Assembly (NCBI RefSeq): GCF_014078525.1
Contig: NZ_MU078696.1
Coordinates: 19,873 to 83,872 of the forward strand
Source of the DNA: Nitrosopumilus sp. b3
GTDB lineage: Archaea > Thermoproteota > Nitrososphaeria > Nitrososphaerales > Nitrosopumilaceae
Length of the DNA: 64,000 nt
Reading direction: 5' to 3'
The notes under the pieces: model-generated
The model's database searches: none
What the model was told of the DNA's origin: nothing
The model's input: only the letters and a program-made list of their open reading frames with translations
Part shown: one piece after another, positions 55,231-63,538 of the stretch
Position numbering within the stretch: the stretch's first letter is position 1
Layout: every line of letters starts with the position of its first letter
Program-made: the position numbers and the translations under genes

Positions 55231-56106
55231 ATGACATCTAGTGCCATTTCAAAGAAAGTACAAAAGTATTATGATCAAGAGGTTAAAGATTACACAAAAA
55301 TGTATAAGAAAAATTATTCTTCATATCCATCAAATTATCTTAGAATGAATATCATATTGGATCGATTAAAAAAAAATAAAATTAAAACGATTTTAGATGT
55401 AGGATGTGGTACCTGTGGTCCGATGATAAAATTTTTACAAGAAGGTTATATGGTACAAGGATTTGATTTTTCTAAAGAGATGATAAAAGAAGGCAAAAAT
55501 GAACTTATCAAAGCTGGATTTAGTCCTGATTTAATCTTTTTTGGAGATTTAGAAAATCCTTCCACTCTTCCTAAAAAAAAATTTGATGCAATCATTGCTT
55601 CAGGCGTTTTTCCACATATTGTAAATGAATCTAAAGTTTTGATGAAACTTCAAAAATACCTAAACAAAAATGGTAAAGTTTTCATAGAATTTCGAAATGA
55701 TCTTTTTTCTATTTTTACATTCAATCAATATTCATTAGATTTTTTCTTAAATCAACTCTTGAATAAAAAATCTTTATCAGGATCAATCGGAAAAGAAGTT
55801 AAATCATATTTGATGAATAAATTTGATGTACAAAAATCTAAAACAAAAAATACAAAAAAACTATCTTATACAGACATTTATGCTAAATTTCATAATCCAT
55901 TATCCATTAAAGAAGATCTTTTTGAACCCAATAATTTTACTGTGAATAAACTACATTTTTATCATTATCATTCATTTCCAACTATTTTCCATAAAAAATA
56001 CCCAAAATTATTTGAAAAATTAAGTTTAAAACAAGAGCAGCCTAATGATTGGAGAGGATATTTGATGGCATCTGCATTTGTTGTTGAAGCCACAAAAAAC
56101 AGTTAA
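55231..56106 (+). CDS. Class I SAM-dependent methyltransferase
   Basis: From the ATG at 55231 (MTSSAISKKVQKYYDQEVKD) this is 291 residues; a GTG at 55207 would add eight. It has the SAM motif TILDVGCGTCGPMIKFLQEG (around 51), VQGFDFSKEMIKEG (motif Post-I) and FDAIIASGVFPHIVNESKVL (around 115), a typical UbiE/Coq5-like methyltransferase core. A C-terminal domain of about 100 residues may bind the acceptor. The target is probably a glycan sugar by context. It lies 32-56 bases after the large transferase. Confidence 0.87.
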   Translation: MTSSAISKKVQKYYDQEVKDYTKMYKKNYSSYPSNYLRMNIILDRLKKNKIKTILDVGCGTCGPMIKFLQEGYMVQGFDFSKEMIKEGKNELIKAGFSPDLIFFGDLENPSTLPKKKFDAIIASGVFPHIVNESKVLMKLQKYLNKNGKVFIEFRNDLFSIFTFNQYSLDFFLNQLLNKKSLSGSIGKEVKSYLMNKFDVQKSKTKNTKKLSYTDIYAKFHNPLSIKEDLFEPNNFTVNKLHFYHYHSFPTIFHKKYPKLFEKLSLKQEQPNDWRGYLMASAFVVEATKNS

Positions 56107-56154
56107 GATTTTTAAAGATTCTATAGTTAGAAAAACTAATAATTTTTAATTAAC

Positions 56155-56919
56155 ATGACTAAAAAAATAGTTTTAATAATTCAGGCAAGAACTGGCTCCA
56201 CTCGATTCCCAGAAAAAGTTTTAAAATTAATTCAAAAAAAATCTATGATTTGGCATGTAATTAACAGAGTAAAACAAATTCCTAAAATTGATGTTATTGT
56301 GTTGGCAACTACAAAAAAGAAAGAAGATTTAGTACTTGTAAACATTGCAAAAAATAATGATATACAATATTTTCAGGGAAAAACACATAATGTCTTAGAT
56401 AGATTTTTTCAATGTGCCAAAAAATTTAATGCTGATATAATTATTCGAATAACGTCTGACTGTCCATTAATAGATCCAAAATTAATCCAACAAATGTTAC
56501 ATGTTTATTTGAATCATGACTATGATTATTTATCCAATACAATAAAACCTACATTTCCTGATGGTCTTGATGTCGAAATTTTTTCATTTCAAGCATTAGA
56601 GCAAGCATTTCACTCTGCAAAATGGAAATCTGAAATTGAACATGTTACTCCTTATATTAAAAAGAATTCTAAAATCTTTAAAATTTTTAATTATGAAAAT
56701 AAAAAAAATTTTTCTAATATACGATTAACTGTTGATGAACCATTAGATCTAAAATTAATACGTAAAATTTATAAAAAATTTCGACCAAAACTTATTTTCT
56801 CACTTAATGACATTATAAAAATTATTTCAAATGATCCCAATTTTTTTTTAATTAATAGAGATCTTGAGCGTGATGCTGGATATAAAAAATCGTTACAATA
56901 TGATAAACAAATTCGTTAA
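56155..56919 (+). CDS. SpsF/NeuA-like cytidylyltransferase
   Basis: This 254-residue protein starts KKIVLIIQARTGSTRFPEKV, the signature of SpsF-like cytidylyltransferases (QARxxSTRLPGK), with IIRITSDCPLIDPKLIQQML (around 96) and VEHVTPYIKKNSKIFKI-like (around 163) family segments. It probably activates a sugar acid as a CMP-sugar, or acts on an acyl-sugar. Together with the NeuB-like gene at 58412 it suggests nonulosonic acid activation. It converges on the DUF4910 gene with a 46-base gap. Confidence 0.88.
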   Translation: MTKKIVLIIQARTGSTRFPEKVLKLIQKKSMIWHVINRVKQIPKIDVIVLATTKKKEDLVLVNIAKNNDIQYFQGKTHNVLDRFFQCAKKFNADIIIRITSDCPLIDPKLIQQMLHVYLNHDYDYLSNTIKPTFPDGLDVEIFSFQALEQAFHSAKWKSEIEHVTPYIKKNSKIFKIFNYENKKNFSNIRLTVDEPLDLKLIRKIYKKFRPKLIFSLNDIIKIISNDPNFFLINRDLERDAGYKKSLQYDKQIR

Positions 56920-56965
56920 AATTTAATTTTTTCACGCACTAAATTTCACTTTTTAATTTTTACAA

Positions 56966-58396
56966 TTATTCATTTATTAAAACTAATTTATGATCTACCA
57001 AAATTTTAGTTGCTTTATATAACAATTCTTTTTTCAATCCAGATCTTTTAGAAATATCTTCTATAGTGTTAATTCCATCTGCATAAAACATTAGCCAACT
57101 TAGTGCATCAATCATGAGTCCTGAATGTCTGTTGTTTTCATCTACTTCATACTCTCTTGAATGATGATTTTTTGAAAAATTAACTGCCTTTTGAGCAATC
57201 TGTCCTCCTGTAGACGGATACAAATTTCTTTTACTTAACATTGGTTCACAAAATGGGTTTAAAGAAGTCAATGTTTTATTTTTGGCTTTTTTGATTTTAA
57301 AATTATCTTTATTTTTAATAATTTCAATTTTCTCTAATTTTGAAATGATTTTTAGATAAATTTTTAATGTATCTACTATACTTTTTGATTTTATAAAATT
57401 TAGATTATCAAGAGATGTGTGATAATAATCAAATTCATAATATTTGTCTTTACAAATTGTTCCTATTGGAATTCTAAAATATGGTGCAGAAAAATGTGAT
57501 TCATCACTTCCATTGATATCAAATGGATATCTTATGTAATCTACATTTGATTCTTTAAATGACTCATCTACAATTTTATCTATGAAACAATTTTCTAAAA
57601 ATGTCTCTTTATAGCTAAATTTACTTGGTCCTCCTACACAAGTTAATACAAATCCTCCATCCACTTTACTCATCATTTCTTCATTTTTTGCAAGATATGC
57701 TATTGCACCAATTGTTTCTGGGACTAATGCAAATCTGTATGAATGTTTTAATTTTAAAGATTTTAGAATTTTTAATAATATTATCCATAGTATCATTCCT
57801 GACATATTATCATTTGCAAGTGACGGATGACAACAATATGACGAAAAAATAAATTCTTTTCCTGAATTCCCCATTATATTATACTCCCCATATGTTAGAG
57901 AACCTAATTCAAGTGAAGAATTTATTACTGCATGATATTTTTTTTGTTTGTCTAATTTACAAAAATCATTAAATGCTAAACAAAATCCCCAATCTCTTTT
58001 ATAATATGTAGTTCTATATGGTATTGCATCTGGTAAATTTTGTAGAGTGTGTAAATGTTTTTTCAATTCTTCATATGACATCCATTTGTCAATTGGAATG
58101 CTGTAATTCATTACATGCAAATTATTTTTTTGAAAATCAATTATTCTTTTTCCTTCTTCATCTTCTATATATGCATCTGTTATATTCCATTCATCTGGAA
58201 TTATCCAGTCATAGCATTGAGTTTTAGATGGTATTTCTTTTACGGTAAATTCTGTTACATGATTTAAAATTTTTAATGATTTTCTCACTCCATTACCTGT
58301 AATACTTCTACAAATTGGAAATAATTCTTTAAATAATTTCTCAACATTTTTTGTTATTTCTATTTCATCTATTGAAAATTCATTAATTGTTTCCAT
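56966..58396 (-). CDS. DUF4910 family aminopeptidase-like protein
   Basis: This 476-residue protein has the DUF4910 hallmark segments: FPICRSITGNGVRKSLKILN (around 26), FTVKEIPSKTQCYDWIIPDE (around 50) and SSYCCHPSLANDNMSGMILW (around 186-205, with metal-ligand His and Asp). ALVPETIGAIAYLAK (around 223) and GSDESHFSAPYFRIPIG (around 297) follow, as in M28-like zinc peptidases. A C-terminal winged-helix-like part (around 420-470) is present. Such proteins occur in bacterial and archaeal polysaccharide loci with no settled role. It lies 16 bases before the NeuB-like gene end region on the same strand. Confidence 0.85.
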   Translation of the reverse strand: METINEFSIDEIEITKNVEKLFKELFPICRSITGNGVRKSLKILNHVTEFTVKEIPSKTQCYDWIIPDEWNITDAYIEDEEGKRIIDFQKNNLHVMNYSIPIDKWMSYEELKKHLHTLQNLPDAIPYRTTYYKRDWGFCLAFNDFCKLDKQKKYHAVINSSLELGSLTYGEYNIMGNSGKEFIFSSYCCHPSLANDNMSGMILWIILLKILKSLKLKHSYRFALVPETIGAIAYLAKNEEMMSKVDGGFVLTCVGGPSKFSYKETFLENCFIDKIVDESFKESNVDYIRYPFDINGSDESHFSAPYFRIPIGTICKDKYYEFDYYHTSLDNLNFIKSKSIVDTLKIYLKIISKLEKIEIIKNKDNFKIKKAKNKTLTSLNPFCEPMLSKRNLYPSTGGQIAQKAVNFSKNHHSREYEVDENNRHSGLMIDALSWLMFYADGINTIEDISKRSGLKKELLYKATKILVDHKLVLINE

Positions 58397-58411
58397 TTTT
58401 TCACATTCAAT

Positions 58412-59461
58412 TCAAACATCTTTTAAAGATATAGCTACGTACTCATCAAGATCTCTTTTTGCCTTTTTGTTCAAAATTTTACCAAATTCTGAGGCTGGAA
58501 GTCCTACGAATGGTCTTAATGTCATAATGTTGTCTCTGGTAAATTTTTCATTTTTTCTAATTTTTTTAATTGTAAATACTGATCTTCTCTGTATGATTCT
58601 TGTCTCTTTTTCACTTTTTTCCACTTTTTTTATTCCATTTCCTTTTGCACTTTCAATTAATCTGATCTCTTTTACCATCTTTGCAAATTCCTTAGGATTC
58701 ATAGAATGAGGATGGTCTGGCCCATTTAATTTTACATTGTCTGTAAAATGTTTTTCAATTACACATGCACCTAATGCCACACTTGCCAAAATTATCAATG
58801 AACCTGGAGAATGATCAGAATATCCAACATTGAGCTTAAATTTATCTTTAAAGGTGTTTAAAACTCCTAAGTTTGCTTCCTCTATTGGAGAAGGATATTG
58901 AGTAATTGACTGCATTAAAATTATTTTATTATTGCCAGATGATTTGATTGCATTAACTGCTTCTTTTACTTCTTTCATCGTGCTTGCTCCAGTAGCAAGA
59001 AAAATTGGTTTCTTTGTCTTAGCAACCACTTTCAAAAATTCTGTATCTGTTATGTCTCCAGAACCTATCTTTATTGCTGAAATGTTGATTTTTTTTAATA
59101 ATTTCACTGCATCATAATTATAAGGTGTTGATAAAAAATCAATTCCAATTTTCTTTGCATATTCATTTAGTTTTTTATGCCATGATAAAGGAAATTCTGC
59201 ATTTTTATAAACCTCCCAAATTGGTTTTTTCCATTTAGACTGAAAAGTTGTTTTTTTCTCAAATCCTTTTTTTGATAAAATTTGCTCAGTAGTAAAACTT
59301 TGAAATTTTGCTGCGTCTGCTCCTGCATTTTTTGCAAGTTTGATCATTTTTTTTGCCTTTAAAAAACTTCCATCAAAATTTGAACCTATTTCTGCTATGA
59401 TATAACAAGGACGCTTTTCACCTATTTTCCTCTTTCCAATTTTAATGGCTTTGTTTGTCAT
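58412..59461 (-). CDS. NeuB-type nonulosonate (sialic/legionaminic/pseudaminic acid) synthase
   Basis: This 349-residue protein has an N-terminal TIM barrel with YIIAEIGSNFDGSFLKAKKM (around 20), ADAAKFQSFTTEQILSKKG (around 50), AIKIGSGDITDTEFL (around 135), GYSDHSPGSLIILASVALGA (around 217) and VIEKHFTDN. A C-terminal SAF (antifreeze-like) domain follows (around 293-349, SVFTIKKIRKNEKFTRDNIM). NeuB enzymes condense PEP with a 2-acetamido- or diacetamido-hexose. Which nonulosonate is made cannot be told. It overlaps the RmlD-like gene by 20 bases, so they are coupled. Confidence 0.93.
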   Translation of the reverse strand: MTNKAIKIGKRKIGEKRPCYIIAEIGSNFDGSFLKAKKMIKLAKNAGADAAKFQSFTTEQILSKKGFEKKTTFQSKWKKPIWEVYKNAEFPLSWHKKLNEYAKKIGIDFLSTPYNYDAVKLLKKINISAIKIGSGDITDTEFLKVVAKTKKPIFLATGASTMKEVKEAVNAIKSSGNNKIILMQSITQYPSPIEEANLGVLNTFKDKFKLNVGYSDHSPGSLIILASVALGACVIEKHFTDNVKLNGPDHPHSMNPKEFAKMVKEIRLIESAKGNGIKKVEKSEKETRIIQRRSVFTIKKIRKNEKFTRDNIMTLRPFVGLPASEFGKILNKKAKRDLDEYVAISLKDV

Positions 59462-60347
59462 TATAGTTTATCTTAATCTCCTCTCTAATTTTTAATATTT
59501 GTTCTTTTAATGAAGGAAAATTCATTTTCAGTATTTTTTTTGCCTTTAAATTTGATAACGATGTATTTTTTGGTCTTTTTGCAATCAAACTTGAATGTTC
59601 AATAGATCCTTTTTTTATAAGTTTTTTATTGAAACCAAAAGTATCCGCAATCTCACATCCAAAATTATATTTATTTATAATTTCATCAGAACCAAGATGA
59701 ATAATACCTGAATATTCCATATTTCCAAATTTTAATATTAAATCACTCAAAAATGATATTTCTAAAGGATTAAAAATAATATCTTCAAATCCTGTGAATT
59801 CTTTATTCTCTTTTAAATTTCTTAATATCCAATTGAATAAAAATTTTCCTTGATGATGGTATCCAAATAAATTTGTTCTAATAATTATAAAATCATCTAA
59901 ATTTTCTTGAAGTAATTCCTCTCCTAATAATTTTGATTTTCCATAAACATTGATGGGCTTTACATCGTCTTCTTCTGTGTATAATCCCAGAGTTCCGTCA
60001 AACACTGAATCTGTGGAAATATGAATTAATTTTGAAGAGATTTGTTTACATGTCTTTGCAATGTTTTTTACTCCAATACCGTTTACCATATTTGCAAATT
60101 TTTCATTTTTTTCTAAATAGTCAATATCTGTATTTGCTGCACAATTAATTACTAAATCTGGTTTTTCTTTATTTAAAAAACTATTTACAAAATCAAAATT
60201 TGTTATATCTAATTTCTTAAATTCATTTGATGTATTTTGAAAATTTGTTCCAATAACTTTTTTGTTGTTATTTTTTAAATTAGTAAAAATTTTAGATCCT
60301 AAAAACCCACATCCTATAATGACAGTTTTATCCACAAGCAATATCAA
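59442..60347 (-). CDS. RmlD-like dTDP-4-dehydrorhamnose reductase
   Basis: This 301-residue SDR has VIIGCGFLGSKIFTNL (around 9; GxxGxxG), LVINCAANTDIDYLEKNEKF (around 65), IHISTDSVFDGTLGLYTEED (around 107) and VYGKSKLLGEELLQENLDDF (around 133; YGKSK), all RmlD features. It reduces a 4-keto group in dTDP-sugars. It is near but not adjacent to rmlA/rmlB and overlaps the NeuB-like gene, so it might instead act on another 4-keto sugar. The divergent GT gene starts about 75 bases away. Confidence 0.88.
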   Translation of the reverse strand: MILLVDKTVIIGCGFLGSKIFTNLKNNNKKVIGTNFQNTSNEFKKLDITNFDFVNSFLNKEKPDLVINCAANTDIDYLEKNEKFANMVNGIGVKNIAKTCKQISSKLIHISTDSVFDGTLGLYTEEDDVKPINVYGKSKLLGEELLQENLDDFIIIRTNLFGYHHQGKFLFNWILRNLKENKEFTGFEDIIFNPLEISFLSDLILKFGNMEYSGIIHLGSDEIINKYNFGCEIADTFGFNKKLIKKGSIEHSSLIAKRPKNTSLSNLKAKKILKMNFPSLKEQILKIREEIKINYNDKQSH

Positions 60348-60421
60348 ATTGGCGTGACTATTAGTTTTATTCTTAACCTAGAAACCCATTTATCAAAACA
60401 GATTCACAACTATTTTATAAA

Positions 60422-61453
60422 TTGAAAAAATTGATTTATTATATAACCGATCATGGAAGGGGACATGCTACACGTTCAGTTGCTCTTATTAGAAAATTAC
60501 AAACCTATGGAATCAAGATAATAATCAGAAATTCTAATGTTATAGATTTTCTCCAAAAATCCTTGCCTGGAATTGAGATTAAAAAAGGTGTTACTGACAT
60601 TGGACCTGTTTTAAATTCTGATGGAATATCTATCAATCATAACGAATCAATTGAGAAAATTTCTAATTGGATAAATAATATTAATAGCATTTCTAGCCAA
60701 GAAGTAGAATTTCTAAAGTATGAAAACCCCGATCTCATCATATCTGATGTATCGCCAATGCCATTAATTGCAGCAAACTCAATAAATATTCCATCAGTTG
60801 TCATCTCAAATTTTTCTTGGTATGATGTTTTAACATTCCTTCCAGAAAATATTAGATTAAAATTTAAGGAATATTATGACTTGGCTGATTTTTGTCTTCA
60901 ACTACCGTTGGGAACCGAGATGAATCATTTTAAAAAAAAATATAAAATTAAATTGATTGCAAGAAATCTAACTGAAAATTTAGATGAGATCAGAAAACTA
61001 TATCATATTAAAAAATCATTACCATGTGTCCTATTCGCTTTAGGTGGTTCGAAAAATAAAATTTCATTTTCATATGATGATAATGTCCAAATCATATCTT
61101 TAAACACAAAGTTTGAAGATTCAATAACAACACATGATCTTTCTGATACTGTTGAAGGTCAAAACTTAGTTTCAATTGCAGATTTAGTTATTTGTAAATG
61201 TGGATATGGTTTAATTTCTGAGTGTTTAAGTAATGGAACTCCATTTTTTTATCTGGCAGATGATAGCCATCCTGAACAAATGGCCATATCTAACGAATTA
61301 ATCAATAGAGGAATTAATTCCAGAGTTTCCTTTGAAGACATAAAACAATTACATATTTCATCCCAATTTCTGCAAAATATTCCTAAAATCGGTCGTGACT
61401 CTATTGATCTTGATGATACAATTAATTACATATTGAAATTTATAAAAAACTGA
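60422..61453 (+). CDS. MurG/PseG-like GT-B fold glycosyltransferase or UDP-sugar hydrolase
   Basis: This 343-residue protein (TTG start) begins LIYYITDHGRGHATRSVALI, the GHxxR loop of MurG-like and PseG-like enzymes. The second half has DLVICKCGYGLISECLSNGT (around 256) and FFYLADDSHPEQMAISNELI (around 277), a nucleotide-sugar binding site. PseG removes UDP from UDP-diacetamido sugars just before NeuB; a glycosyltransferase is the alternative. The neighbourhood makes the first reading worth testing. It is followed by the oxidoreductase gene after 6 bases. Confidence 0.75.
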   Translation: MKKLIYYITDHGRGHATRSVALIRKLQTYGIKIIIRNSNVIDFLQKSLPGIEIKKGVTDIGPVLNSDGISINHNESIEKISNWINNINSISSQEVEFLKYENPDLIISDVSPMPLIAANSINIPSVVISNFSWYDVLTFLPENIRLKFKEYYDLADFCLQLPLGTEMNHFKKKYKIKLIARNLTENLDEIRKLYHIKKSLPCVLFALGGSKNKISFSYDDNVQIISLNTKFEDSITTHDLSDTVEGQNLVSIADLVICKCGYGLISECLSNGTPFFYLADDSHPEQMAISNELINRGINSRVSFEDIKQLHISSQFLQNIPKIGRDSIDLDDTINYILKFIKN

Positions 61454-61459
61454 TCTATT

Positions 61460-62440
61460 TTGAAGATATTAGTTTTGGGTGGTGGATCTATTGGTCAACG
61501 TCACATTGCAAATCTTGTTGAAATAATTCCTAGGAATTGTATCTATCTATATGATGTAGAAAAAAATCAACTTGATTTTGTATCAAAAAAATTTAAAATT
61601 AATTCTACTGATCAATTGATTTACGACGGTTATGATTGCTTGTTTATCTGTACCCCGCCATCCACTCATATTACATTGGCCATAAATGCTTTAAAACATG
61701 GATGTCATGTATTTATTGAAAAACCCCTATCCTCAAATTCAAAAGGAATATTATCATTACAAAAATTATCTAAAAAAAAGAATCTTTTAGTTTTTGTTGG
61801 TTATACTTTTAGATTTAATTCTGGTTTAAATAATATAAAAAAAATTCTTCAAAAAAAGCAATTAGGAAAACCTCTTTCTGTATCTGCTTATTTTGGTCAA
61901 TATCTTCCTGACTGGAGACCAAAACAAAATTATAAAAAAAATTATTCTGCAGTAAAGCGATTAGGTGGTGGAATTATTCATGACAGCTCTCATGAAATCG
62001 ATTATCTGATTTGGTTATTTGGAAACCCAAAAGAAATTCAATCTAGTTATGTAACAACTGATATTATAAAAACCGATGTTGAAGGAATTGCAGAAATTAT
62101 TTTGAAATTTAAGAATAATCTTCTTGGTACAATCCACCTCGATTTTATTCGTCGAGAATACAGACGCTCGGTTGAAATATTATGTGAAAATGGAATAGTT
62201 TTTTGGTCATTAAAAGAAAATAAAATCAAAGTATTTAATTCAAAAAATAACAAATGGATCATTTATCCAATCAAAGAGAATACAAATGACATGTATATAC
62301 AAGAAATAAAACATGTTTTACATTGTATTAAACAAAAAAAGCCTTCAAATATTATAGGTTTAGATAATGGAATAAATTCACACAAATTTTCTGATTTAAT
62401 TATAAAAAGTGGTAAAATTGGTAAACGTATTAATATTTAA
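61460..62440 (+). CDS. Gfo/Idh/MocA-family sugar oxidoreductase
   Basis: This 326-residue protein (TTG start) has ILVLGGGSIGQRHIANLVE (around 2; Rossmann), LFICTPPSTHITLAINALKH (around 66) and FIEKPLSSNSKG (around 91; the EKP motif with the catalytic Lys). A C-terminal alpha/beta domain with RLGGGIIHDSSHEIDYLIWL (around 168; HExD-like site) follows. These enzymes oxidise or reduce nucleotide sugars, for example in making 3-keto or amino sugars. The substrate is unknown. Its stop shares TTAA with the convergent dehydratase gene. Confidence 0.9.
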   Translation: MKILVLGGGSIGQRHIANLVEIIPRNCIYLYDVEKNQLDFVSKKFKINSTDQLIYDGYDCLFICTPPSTHITLAINALKHGCHVFIEKPLSSNSKGILSLQKLSKKKNLLVFVGYTFRFNSGLNNIKKILQKKQLGKPLSVSAYFGQYLPDWRPKQNYKKNYSAVKRLGGGIIHDSSHEIDYLIWLFGNPKEIQSSYVTTDIIKTDVEGIAEIILKFKNNLLGTIHLDFIRREYRRSVEILCENGIVFWSLKENKIKVFNSKNNKWIIYPIKENTNDMYIQEIKHVLHCIKQKKPSNIIGLDNGINSHKFSDLIIKSGKIGKRINI

Positions 62441-63441
62441 TTTTCTATTAGACCTGAATTTAAAATAATCTTTTTTAATTCTTCTTTAGATATTTTTTTA
62501 GTAGTATTAGAATCGTATTCTGATGATGCTTTCACTCTTGAAATATCTTTATAATTATTTTCAACCTCTTTTGTTTTCCTATTTTCATTCAATATTACAT
62601 ATTTGTTATTGAATTTCCATGTATAACGCATTTCATCATGATTAATCAATATTTCATGCATTTTTTCACCCTCTCTGATTCCAATTATTTCTTCACCTGG
62701 GTCATTTAATAATTCAGTCAATGCATTTTTGATATCTTTAATTGTATATGCGTGTAAATTAGGAATGAAAACTTCGGAACCTTTTACCTCTTTACACGAC
62801 TCTAAAATAAAATCAAGTGCATCATTCATTGTAATACTGAATCTTGTCATTTCAGGATCAGTGATGGTTATCTTCTGGTTATTTTTTATTTGATTGATAA
62901 ATAATGGAACAACAGACCCACTACTTCCCAATACGTTACCGTACCTTAATGCAACAAATTTTGTTTTATGTTTTGCAGGGTTAATGTAATTATTTGCAGT
63001 AACAAAGAGTTTCTCCATCAAAAGCTTTGTTGCACCATAGGTATTCAAAGGAGATACTGCTTTATCTGTACCAATAGCTATTGCTAGTTCAACATTTTCA
63101 TGTAACGATGCATCTATTATATTTTGACTCCCAATCACATTTGTTTTCACAGCTTCAAATGGGTTGTATGCAACCACTGGAACATGCTTTAACGCAGCAG
63201 CATGAAAAACAATATCTATATCTTCAAATGCTCTGTTTAACCTAGAAAGATCTCTTATATCTCCTATGAGAAACCTTAAACGATCTTCATCTTTGAATTC
63301 AGAACGCATTTTTACTTGTTTATCTTCATTACGACTAAAAATTCTAATTGTGTCAATATCGTATTCTAAAAGACGCTTTGTAAGTGCATTACCTAAAGAA
63401 CCGGTTCCACCTGTGATAAGAATTTTTTTCCCTTCAAACAC
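62437..63441 (-). CDS. UDP-GlcNAc 4,6-dehydratase, PseB-like
   Basis: This 334-residue SDR has KILITGGTGSLGNALTKRLL (around 5), VFHAAALKHVPVVAYNPFEA (around 78) and GTDKAVSPLNTYGATKLLME (around 122). Here the catalytic Tyr is present (YGATK), as in PseB/CapE-type enzymes. The GDIRDLSRL and GEEIIGIREGEKMHEILI segments are family-typical. PseB dehydrates UDP-GlcNAc with C5 inversion toward pseudaminic acid, while the paralogue at 40314 has Met at this site. Its TTG-free ATG start is at 63441. A divergent glycosyltransferase begins 97 bases away. Confidence 0.9.
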   Translation of the reverse strand: MFEGKKILITGGTGSLGNALTKRLLEYDIDTIRIFSRNEDKQVKMRSEFKDEDRLRFLIGDIRDLSRLNRAFEDIDIVFHAAALKHVPVVAYNPFEAVKTNVIGSQNIIDASLHENVELAIAIGTDKAVSPLNTYGATKLLMEKLFVTANNYINPAKHKTKFVALRYGNVLGSSGSVVPLFINQIKNNQKITITDPEMTRFSITMNDALDFILESCKEVKGSEVFIPNLHAYTIKDIKNALTELLNDPGEEIIGIREGEKMHEILINHDEMRYTWKFNNKYVILNENRKTKEVENNYKDISRVKASSEYDSNTTKKISKEELKKIILNSGLIEN

Positions 63442-63538
63442 TCAATATTTTTCTAAAGTACCATAAATAACCTTATTCATAAAAATTTGGATTCTAATTA
63501 TTTATAGATCATCACATTAATTAATTTACAGATTTCTA

